Shown here: positions 23,101 to 35,100 of the stretch, piece after piece | How the letters are laid out: each line of letters begins with the position of its first letter | How positions within the stretch are numbered: the first letter of the stretch is position 1 | NCBI GenBank assembly: GCA_949126835.1 | Contig: OX421507.1 | Span: 12,528,852 to 12,592,851 of the forward strand | Direction of reading: 5' to 3' | Origin: Anisus vortex | Taxonomy: Eukaryota > Mollusca > Gastropoda > Planorbidae | DNA length: 64,000 bases | Notes under the pieces: generated by a model | Databases searched by the model: none | What the model was told of the DNA's origin: nothing | Seen by the model: the letters and a program-made list of their open reading frames with translations, nothing else | Position numbers and translations under genes: made by a program

Positions 23101-26100
23101 TATATATATATAGGCCTATGTCGTATAGTCGGGCCTATGACCGTATGTCGGCGTAGGCCTATGTTTTCCATATTGAATATGATATATATTATAGCCTAGA
23201 TATAGATATAGATATAGGGGGCCTATAGGATAATATAGGCCTATTCATATTGTGACTTATTGTCATTTCATTAGTCCTATGCATGAAATATTATTCAATA
23301 ACAGGCCTATAACTAAAAATTCATGAAGAAAACACGCACCAGTTTGCAAATATCAAATATATAGCAAAGCCTACCTTCATATTCGCTTAATTATTTCATG
23401 CAATCGCAATCGGTTAATCAACACTTTTCTATAGTAAATATAGTTAATATTTTCAATTGTTTAATAGTTTAAACTGTTTGAGCTTATAACCTTTAGGCTA
23501 CTATAATAGGCTAATGTACTAATAGGCTAATAGTAATAGGCCTAGGCCTATAGGCAGGCTCATAATTAGGCCTATTATAGTAAACTATATGTGATAGACC
23601 GATTCGATATGCTATATTAAAGTATATTATATTAAATAATAGCTATTATAGGCCTATCCTATAAGCCTATAAGCCATAAGCCTATATTTATAATTTATAT
23701 ATAGGCCTTTAGGCTACTTTAGCTTAGCCTATTAGGGCCTATAATAGCCTATATAACTATATATTATATAGCCTATAGCCCCTATAGGCCTACTATAGCC
23801 TATAGGCGGCTATAGGCTTATAGCTAGGTCTAGGCCTACTAATATGTTATAATCCCGCTTAACTACTTCTACATACGATATTTTAACGATAAAACCCCAG
23901 AACAAGTCAAACAATAGCATAGGCCTATGGGACATAGACCTAGGCCTTTTCAGAATCAAACTGTGATGAGCTTACTTTGGCTTTTCAAGGTTCTTTTGTG
24001 ACATCGAATTAGAACGATAAAAAAAAAAAAATAATTAAAAGTTACGATTTCCATTGTTACAAATAATAACTTAATACAATATAGCCTACGCGTTGATACT
24101 TCAACACAAACAAAAGCTTTATAAATATATAACTATGTTAAATTTTATTTGTACCTATGCTTAAAGACGATTTACTGATCGCTCGACGCCAATCTGTATT
24201 AACATGGTGACATGGTAACCATAGACGCATTAGGCCTAGAATGTATAATAAATGTTTTTTGGGTTAAAAACTGGTTCAAAAGGTAAAAGAAAATTACAGT
24301 TCGCTCCCTAGCTTTTGGGTATAAAGTTTTTATGAATTAGTTTTTTTGTAAAATGAATAGCTAATATAATTACGTCTAAAAACCACTAGGCCCCCAGTAA
24401 AATAACAAAGGCGAAGAAGGTTTTATTGACAACTTCTGCCCCCTAGCGACTGCGCATGCGTGGACATTGACCTCTTTTTTGGAATAATTAATAAAATGAA
24501 AAGGTCTATAGATCAGTGACAACCCATTATAAATTTCTGTTACCTGGATCTTCAGCTCTTTCAGTGTCATGCTAGAAGACACCACAAGCTCCTTCTCCCC
24601 TCGGGTCTTTCTGTGCCTGGAGCTTTTCCGGAGTGCCACGCTGTCCAGCCTGGCCTTCTTCTCCGGGGGGATCTCAAGGGATTTCGTCTTCTGGTGCGGC
24701 TGGGGAGGAAACCAAAGTTTTATAATGCAGTGTTAGCCAGGAACGACCCAAGTAAGAGGAGTCAATAAAGCAACAACCACAAATAAATTACAAAAGAAGT
24801 GAGCATGTCCTAACCCATTACCCGGCAACATATCAATATATATAATTACTGTGAGTTTGTTTATTTATTTATATGTCTGTTTGTTCGCTATATGCTCCTA
24901 AGCCGTTTGACCGATCGACACAAAAGTTAAATGTATAAATTGGAAACATCCTCCAAAATATTTTTTTATTATATGAACAATATTGCTTTATTCGTCAATT
25001 TATTATGTTTAATTAACCTAGACCGATTACTAATCACCATATGTTAAGATTCTAAACTGAGTGACATTTCAAAATGATCTCCCTTTGAAATGCTTTAAAA
25101 AAAAAAAAAAACTAAATATCGAAAGATACGTTCTCACTGTTTTTTATTGTAATGGTGTTTTTTTTTCTCTTTTAACAAAACACATTGATGTAATCATTCG
25201 TTTCTCCGTCATTTTGATGGGCATTACCCCTAGTTTTTATTATAATGGGGAAAAAGTGCTTCTTTGACAATTCATTGCAACTGGCTGAGTTACACCAATG
25301 ATCTTATTCTACAGTAAATGGCGGCTCTAAAATATCTGACGTTTTCTTTTTTACAGTCATGAATGATTTAGCCGTTACTTGACCAGCCAAAAAAAATAAT
25401 TAAATTAATAATCTAAATGTTAGTGCTTATTTTCCTTTGTATTGAAAATTGGTAGTAAATTCGAATGATCACTTTTGATTAAAAGTTACAAGGTACACAG
25501 AGTGAGCTAAAAAGAAATAACTTTAATCTCTATCCTCATGAATCGAAGAGCAACTTACAGGTGCACTGAACTCAGGATCATAGTTATATCCCTTCCCATT
25601 CTCTTTCAGCTCTTCCCCTTTAAGCATGGCCTCCAAGCTGTTCCCATCAATGACTTTTCTGACATAGATGACTTGACGGGTGAATATGAATTTCCCTTCT
25701 TCTTCTTGTCGAATCCTTTCATTTAGACAAGTGCTGCATACCCCTGTTTGCAAAAATAGTCATTTAAACAATCAATTAAAAAATTTACTTGTTCAACTCT
25801 ACAGCCTTTAAGTAAAAAATAACCATAAAAAGAAGAAGAATGGGCTAACAGAAGTAACAATTTGTTTAAGCTGTAACCAAGTTACCTGGAATTGTCACTA
25901 CATTGATCTTGCCATCCTCTTGCAGCTCCTGCATAACTGTAATGTCCACATCATAAGCAAAATAATTGGTGAGTTTTTCCCATTCTTCATCCCAGACCAA
26001 AGTGAATCTGTTTGTATTAAACAAATACAAAATTAGAATTACATTATACTGTTGTATTACACAAATACAAAATTAGAATTACATTATACTGTTGTATTAA

Positions 26101-29100
26101 ACAAATACAAAATTAGAATTACATTATACTGTTGTATTACACAAATACAAAATTAGAATTACATTATACTGTTGTATTACACAAATACAAAATTAGAATT
26201 AAATTATACTGTTGTATTAAACAAATACAAAATTAGAATTACATTATACTGTTGTATTACACAAATACAAAATTAGAATTAAATTATACTGTTGTATTAA
26301 ACAAATACAAAATTAGAATTACATTATACTGTTGTATTACACAAATAAAAAATTAGAATTACATTACCCTGTTGTATTAAACAAATACAAAATTAGAATT
26401 ACATTACCCTGTTGTATTAAACAAATACAAAATTAGAATTACATTATACTGTTGTATTAAACAAATACAAAATTAGAATAAATTGTTATTATGGGACACG
26501 TCCTAGTGGCAGAGCGCTTGGCTAGTGTATTGAAGATCTCGGGCCAATTGTCCCTGAGTCTACACAGCTCTAATGGGTACTGAACATTAGTTGTTATGAA
26601 GGTGGCTAAACATTTTGTTTGGCCACACAAACTCCTAGTATGTAGAAGTCAAAGACATTTTTTAATACTCCTTCACAAGCCCTATAGATTCAATTGGTAT
26701 GACAGGAATACTTAAAATTTTTATTGATAAACAACAATTTTATATTATATTTTACTTTTTAAAAATAAAATGCCACCTAACAGTTGAAAAAATGAATTGA
26801 ATGAAAACAGGGAAGCTTTAAGATTTACACATTTCTCGTAATTGAGAGACTCAAGAAATGACAAACCTGGTTGCATTGTCTGGTGAGTTCATGTCTTCTG
26901 GTTTATACAGCAGCAGATAGTGCTCACAAAGCAACGGGGCATTGACTATTTCTTGAACACTTTCACTTTTCACAGAATGCCTGGAAAATAAGAAAGGAAA
27001 AAACAAATGCAGGAAAAAAACAACACACTAACCGAATTACTGTCATGATAAAGAAATAATAAGCAAAACTTTTTGACATTTTGAATACAGACTATACATT
27101 AAATAACAGTTAATCACAGGATTAAGGCGTGTTGTTAGGGAGATTCACATGCCACTATTGACACCTTGATATAGCTGGCTGTTTAGCTAGGATAAAATAC
27201 TATGGAGGAAATGAACTATAGACAGTTTTTCAAATTGTTAAGCTTATAGTAAGCCTTAGGAGATGATATACACGGTGAAATACAGATCAAGCATGTCCTG
27301 AATATCAAATGGATATCTTTTTGGTTTGAACCATATATGTAAGCTAATATAAAATGTGATTTTTGTCTTTAGTGAATTTTTTTTTGCAATGTGCTCACAC
27401 AGATTAGGGTGAAGTCTTCTCTTTGTGGGTCAATACCAATTGAAACAGACATTAATAAAGCAATTTTTTATTCTTCCGTTATCTTTTAACAATAATGATA
27501 ATAACGCTGCCAACAAACATAATGTAAGCTCAAAGAACAATTATCATTGAGCAACAAACAACTAAGAACAAGAATATAATTCTCTAGGCTAACCAAAATA
27601 TAAAGCTAATTAATCATTAAAAACTTTACAAACATAGGACAAAGCAAATAAATGTAGCATTAACCAACCTAGTATAAAAGTAAAACAGTAGGGGTGTAAA
27701 AAATGTGTAATGAACGTAAATATTAAAATAATGTGTTTGAATGTTCTTTTTAAACGTGACGATAGAACTTGTTCGCCAGTTAGTTTTTTTTCCTAGAATA
27801 ATGACATGTCTAATTTAAAGTGTCACTGATACTAACAATAAGGGACTGAATATCTTTTAACTTCTATCAATGTGTTATATCAGTATTTCATTGGATACAA
27901 CATTAGACAAACTTTCAGGTTTCATGAGTTTGTAATGAGAAAATCTCCAGATCTCAAACAATAATTGTTGATTCTGCACAATAATGCTGCATTTTACAAA
28001 CTCTTTTATTTTTACATACGCTACCAAAAATGTTACATGTCTTTTTTTACAATTTAGTTATTAACAAACATATAATTGTATCTTAAAAAACGGGTAATAC
28101 AACAATTTAATTATAAACCATTGTGCACAATAGCGTATCAAACAAACTACTGCTTGCAACAATGTATTTATCTTTACTATGATTAGCTAAGGAAAAAGTA
28201 AAGCAAATTAAAATCTCAACTTACTTGACAAATTTTCTCCAGCCTTCTACAAAACTAGCACTGACCACAAATGCTGCCCGCCCACTCCAATTGTCTCCAA
28301 TTTTCGGACGGTTCTTCATGTGATAGAGATTCAAAAGGTCGTCTCTTTGGCCCTGACCTGCAATTTTCCTAGACTCTTTTAGCTGCTGCTCAAACAGCTG
28401 CAGAGACTGAAGCCACAGAGAGAAATGGATATCTTTTCAGTTGGAACTTTAAGCTAATAAAATGAGATTTTTGTCTCTATTGGTTTTTATTTTTAAATTC
28501 CTTTTTTAAATGTTAACTTGCATTTAAAAAAAAACAAAAAAAAACAGAAAACTGGCTTCCTTATCAAATATGTGGCTTTGTATTCAGCTCAAGTTTTTGA
28601 ATAAACAAAGATTTTTTTCAATTGCTGGAAGATTTACAAAATGTTTAGGCAATAGGACTTACCAAACACTGGTCACAAGCAGGAGAATACAAGGTGAATG
28701 GTTTCATATGTGGAAAGTAAGACAACAATCGCTCCCAGACGACCTTGGTTACTGCACGTCTGCCACTCTCATCAATCCTCAAGTTGCCTGATAGAAGAGA
28801 GCATCATGGGATTAGAATTTATCTTGTGAATAAATCTAAACTGTCAGGCCCTGGTGGTCCTTGTGGGACTTGGTGGAAGGGAGCTCCGGAGGTCTTGGAG
28901 GTTTAAAGCCAAGACGAATTGCTTGAGATTTTTTTTACTGCCTATAGAGGGTGATATTGGGGTAACATAGCTATAATGGTAAAATAAAGGCATCTGGAGA
29001 TTCTGCGGGATACACAATCACCCTCATCCCAATGAACCTAATAGTATCTGAAAAAGGGTTACTTCTATTTTACTTTTCTAGATTAAGTATATAAATCACA

Positions 29101-32100
29101 GACTTTCATTTATTATGGAAATAAAAGCATGACAAAACAAAATGGTCAAAATGTTTATGGTAAAAAGGTTGCATACCCTCAAGTTAGGAAACAAATTCTA
29201 GATTGCAAGTAAATTGATAGTAAATTCTCACAGCAACTAAAATTTAAATTAAAATCATTGTAACTGTTTCTCCTGTGGAGATATCTGAATGTAACATAGT
29301 ACAAAAAAATCTTGTGAATAAAATGACTGTAATCTACAAGATAAGATATTCGCTGGGCAGACAATAATTATTGTCATGGGCATTGAAATTTGAGGAACTT
29401 TAAAAAGTTTATAAAGGGAACCAATTTCAACTAATGCTTTAGACAAATCTTTTTTTTTTTAAACATTCAAAGTTTCATTAAAAAATTTCATTTTGTTTAG
29501 AAGGGAGGGAACATTACCAAAGCCATTGCCATTTTGTTAAGCTATGGAGCTAAAATACTGGCCTGTGTAAGAATCTCTACCTTAAACCTGCACTAGTCTA
29601 CATGGCAATGTGCCTTAGACAAAAAGTTTTCCCCTCCCCTTGCTCCTTAAGCCAGGATGAGAGTTTAAAGGTTCACTCAATCAAAGGGACTGTTACAATG
29701 GAGTGTGCATCCCTAGTCTATCCAGCCATGAAATGAGAAAATGAAGGTAGACTGGTTTGTGCTGGCCTAGCAATGCCGTTTTTAAACTGTGGCCAGAAGA
29801 AACCGGAAGCTCTGCTTCACTAAGCCCTTAAAAGAACCAAAATGCCTGAAAATGTTTACATTCCTCACAAGCATGGAACTGTAGAATGTTTTTGTGTGTA
29901 AATACAAATATCAAAATCACTAGTATGTAGATTATCTATAAGTGTAAATTGTAAAAAAAAACTCACCATGTTCACATAGAATATCCTCATTGAACTTTTC
30001 TTCCTTTTCATCGTCCTCATTTGTTGTTTCCAGAACACTTTCTTCCCTGTCTACCTGGAAACCTTTCACCTGGTTATATTCTTCACTGTCCAACAGAACG
30101 CCTGCCGCCTGGCCGTTACCCAGCTTGCAGGGTCTAAGGTGCTCCCCCGATTCATCTACCACCTCCTCGTATATCCCTGACTTGAGAACAATCACTCCGC
30201 TGTCTGGGCTCTCGCAGCTGCTGGGGTAGCTGGGCTGAGCCTCACCATTAGAAACTGGGGACAAGCTGCAGTACGTATTGGATTTCTCTTTAGCCTGAGG
30301 CTGCCCCGACTGTTTCACTTTAGAAGATTTCCCATTTGAAGATTTCAGCTCTGATTCGGATGCCACCAGCTTCTGCGACAGAGATGATGAGAACGCGGAG
30401 GAGAACGACGCCTGGCCCTCCTGCCCTCTGGCGTCCTCTTTAGGACTTTGAGACTTGGACTCCTGGTGGGCGTTGTCCAGGAACATGCCGGAGCTGGAGG
30501 AGGCGGAGGAGGACGAGGCTTCCTGATCACTGGACAAGCAGGACAGCGGGGCGATGTCAAAGTTAGTGCACTGCTGGTCTGACCTGACTGAGGAGGCTGT
30601 GATGGGTTGTATCGCTATTTCATCCATTGCATACTTCTTCCAACTGCGTAAATGTTTTGTGCTGACCCAGTAATAGTCTTCACTGAAATTTAAAATATAA
30701 GGCAAATAAAATAAAGTTTTCGCATCTCTAGGGGTCCATAAGGGAATATAAAATATTACCATTAGTAGTAAATAAGAGTAATCCTTTCTGATCTAATTGA
30801 TCCATAGGACCGTCAAAGCCATGTTAACCATTTCTGTTGTCAGGACGTAAAAGGGGATGTGTGGCCAGCATGATGCCCATCTGCCTTTACTTTTTCTAAA
30901 CCGATGTCATGTACCCATCAGAGCTGGGTAAACTCTGGGACACCCTCTAGACCCAGGACCTAGCAGTCACCAGGATTCGAACCTAAGATCTCAGTAAGAT
31001 AGCCGAATGTCCTGCCACTCAGCCACTGCACCCCATGCATATAATATATATATGCATCACCTCCTGCAGTTTTGTGAGTCACTTTTGTCATCATTAACTT
31101 TGTGAGGCATAAAAAAAAAAGGGGAGAAAAGGAATTTCAGCAAATAAATGAGTTCCATCTAAGTCTAAAAAATTGAAATTTTACCTGGGGTCCAGAATGC
31201 TATTATTTTTTGTGCTGCTAAAAAGTTTATCGTCATCAGACATACACATCCGGAACCTTATCTCGCGGCATCTCTGGCGGATACATTTCTCACAAAGATT
31301 CGATTCTCTGGAATCAAAAAAAAAGAGAAAGAAAATGAGCAAAGGCAATGCAAGAGTAAACTAGTTCAAGGGTAAACTAGTTCAAGGGTAAACTAGTTCA
31401 AGGGTAAACTAGTTCAAGTGTAATGGCTGCTTGCGATCCAAAAATATTATTTCTTTTTTTTCACACTATAACTTCTACACAATTACTATTTGTTGTGTAA
31501 GCTCTAATAAAAAAACAAGAATTCACACGTTTTGTGATGAAGAAGCAAAAGGCAGTAACGTGTTAAAATCAGTAGTGTGTAACGAGCAGTCGGTGATGGG
31601 TGTGTGGCAAGAAGCCAATGTTTTGGATAACTTGAATTAAGTGATTTGTGAGATATAGCCAACTTTTAATGATTCAAATGTAAATATTCTGGACTATCTC
31701 ATGAACTGTTTATTATATTTGGGTAAAATAAAGTGATTCATTTGCTGCAAAGGAGATTTGGTATTATTACTATCTTATTGTACTGTATCATACAGTCTCG
31801 ATCTTCACAGAAAGTATGAAAGAAGAAAATGCCTTCAACTAATACGCTGCACTAGTACCAAGGTATATATGCAAAAGCATTATATTCGTGTCAAGTCATA
31901 AAAAGTTACATTGGTAGTGTTACACTCACCCAGGATATCTCTCCCTGACTGGGTACTTAGAAAAAAGCTGGTTTGCCTGGAAGGAGATTTTTACAATTAT
32001 AATTACCAATAAGTTTAGTATTAAAATTAATAGAAATGTTAATTAAAAAAAAACAATAAAATAATGTATTCAATACAGAAACAAAGCAAACATGTTGTAT

Positions 32101-35100
32101 GTTTTACACCTTTGCTAATGAAACTAAAGAGAGTTAATTTTTCAAAGACAATTTATGAACAATAAACTAAGACAAAATGTTAAATACTGAAAATATAGTT
32201 GAAAGCTCATACAAAATCAAGCTGATAAAATAAAGAGAGATAGAGAGAGAGGGCGACAGGAAGGATCAATAACACTGGTGGAGTAGATCATGTACAAAAA
32301 ACTTGACATCAACAAACTGACCGTATTGCTTGAAATACACTTCAACTTCACCACTTCATCTGGTGGCAGCTTATCGTGTGGACACATGGGTATCTTAATG
32401 CTGACCTTCTCAATTTTACTTGGTTCTGCCAGCCACTTGACCAACCACTGGACAGATACCCACTCCCATGGCTCATCTATGATAACATAAGTGTACAATA
32501 TTTATATGTATTTATTTATAGTTAACAAGCTAAATTCCCTGGCGTTGCCCGGGGAAAAATTAAATAGGCCAGTATAAGCTACAGATAAACATTTCATAAA
32601 TTACAATGAACAAAAAGATATAGGATCGAAGTAATAATTTAAAAAATATAATTATTTAATGAAAACATAGGAAAGATTTTTTAAAAATATTGTAATTGGG
32701 TTAAAAATAGGCCAGTGTTTTTATTAAACCAAAAGCTAAATTGCCCAGCGTTGCTCGGGGGAAAAATATAAAGGCTTAGGCAGGTCTAACGCTACAGATA
32801 AAAAAGCATGTCTTTTTATATAAAGTAAAAAAAAGTAAAGTACCCGTCGGACCGAGTTGATCCATAGGTCCGATGAAGCAGCGTTCACCAGTTTTTGTGG
32901 CCACGGCATACTAGGTGATTGTGTGGCCAGCACTGTGCACAGCCGTCTTTACTTTACCCCAACTAAGGTCAGGTACCCATCAGAGCTGGGTAGACTCAGG
33001 GACACCCTCCAGACCCGGGAAAAAATCCTAGCCTGCACCAGGATTCGAACCCGGGACCTTCGTCTCACCAGTCGAATGCGCTTCCGCTCGGCTACCGTGC
33101 CCCGTCTTTTTATATAACTAAAAGTTAAATTCGCTGCAGCTCGCCCACCATGCCCCAATGTCTTCATGACCTGTAAGCTATCTAGATCATTCATTCAGGC
33201 AACATGGACAATATACTTCCGATTCCCTATAACAATTCAGAGGTGAAATCAGCACAGGTTCACAAACTACACCATGGATAAACTGAAAGATTGGGGCTGC
33301 TCAATTGCATCAGGGTTGGATCAACAGCCACCCCTCTTTCAACACAAGGCCTCCAAAAATTATGATTCCTCTGAACCCACACTCATGTATCCTATGAAGT
33401 GTCCTTATTAATTGCAAAGAGATTGCATCTCTACACAGATTTTGTAATGGAATGTGCACTGGTTGATGTCATTTGTACAAAGACATGTGGCCTTAAAGCA
33501 ATCCTGAGAGCTCTACGCACTGTGATTCAACACTTGGAGGCCTCTGTTGTATGGTCTCGCGGTTCATGAAGCTAATACACTTGATATATACTCAAACGGC
33601 TTTACAGGACAACTATGATATCAGACACACCAAGCAGCTGGCCATCTTTGTGCTTCATGTAGGACCTGGAGTTAGCCTCAGAGTTTCTCGGCCTTGAGTG
33701 TTATATGTTTAAATTCTTTCAATAATTCTGTATAAGAACTCCAATCTGAGACAAACTCTCAGGGCCATGCAATGGTTTCTGCAACTATAGCACTTTACCT
33801 AATCGGCCTTCAGCAAAAATATCAACATTTTTCTTAAATAAAACTACTCTAAAAAAACAAACAGAAGGTACCAAAAACATCATCTAATTGATCGTAATAA
33901 CTGTATAAAGTGAAGCATACATACGGCTGGTTAGCAAAGTCGACAGCGAGCTCGACTCCCAAGCGCCGCATCAGGGGTTCGACCCTCGGTGCAGAACAGC
34001 TATAAATCCACCGCCGACTTGGAGAGGAGATGGGCGCCGCCAAGTCTATCAAGCCCAAGAGAGGACTAATGGACAACCGGTGTCCATTATCTCCCCCCAA
34101 CGACCGCTAAGGTTAAGGGACTTAAAAAAAAATATTAAAAAAATACATACCTAAAGACTTGACGGGGAGGGAGGTGTACAGTGATTTCATCTCTTCATAA
34201 CTTTCTCTCACTTCATTGATATTTTGTTCCTGTTAACATACATACATGTCTTTAGTTTTATTGAAGTTTATTGAAAAAATTAAATTTTTTGTTAAAAGTA
34301 ATATCAGTTAGACTATAAGATTCCCAGTTTTATAAATTATAAATTATTTTATGGTGTTTTTTTTTTTCCATTATGGCTGGGCGACATTATTTATCATTTT
34401 AAAACATAAAAAATTGCAGATTAGGGCAGAGGGGGGGTATAAAAATTTGATAGACTGTGTTGCTAGCAGGAAACAAGTTTATGTGCCAGGTTTCAGCACT
34501 ATAGGATGACTGGAAGTGGGTCAATAAGCCTCCTGAAAATGTATCTGCCACAATGAAACATAATCAAAATTAATATATAAAGATTTTTTTAACAACAGTT
34601 TTGACCTGATTTAATAGCATGGTACAAATCCAATTTTCAAATTCTTGATTGTCATGCTCAACATAACCTTTAACAGCTGGAGGGAGTAGATTTTCAGACA
34701 CTGTAGGGGGCTGTTCACCTGAACAAAAACATAATGTGCATACATTAGAACAGGAGTTTTCTTAGTGTATAATAATATATGAATAAACTCAACTATAGCT
34801 GAAACAATAGGACTTTTTCTCAAGAAAACCAGCTCCCATGAGTATTTAGTATTTAACATCAGTTGGGTAAAGGCTTATGTGTTGGCCACAAAGTTGCATT
34901 GTATTTGGCTGACAAAAGAAATTGGTGAAGTCCATATCCCCAACCCTACAACAGACCAAATTAGCCAGGCGCCCCCAACTCTAATGTGCAGCAGACAACT
35001 GGGGACGTGGGGGATGGTTGTCCACTGTGCCTAGCACAATGCCATCATTTATATATAGACAGGGCTGCCTACCACTACCACCCAAAAAGTTCTCAGTGAC

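Noticed and set aside
26011..26480. Regular 40-bp repeats considered as a CRISPR-like array
   Set aside because: There are no unique spacers; it is a plain eukaryotic minisatellite in an intron.
30345..30560. 71-codon proline/arginine-rich ORF on the minus strand
   Set aside because: It is the alternative frame of USP48 exon 16, produced by its serine-rich codons.
32857..33194. Overlapping ORFs on both strands and apparent tRNA gene
   Set aside because: They lie inside a SINE; the tRNA-like head lacks closing stems, so it is neither a protein gene nor a functional tRNA.
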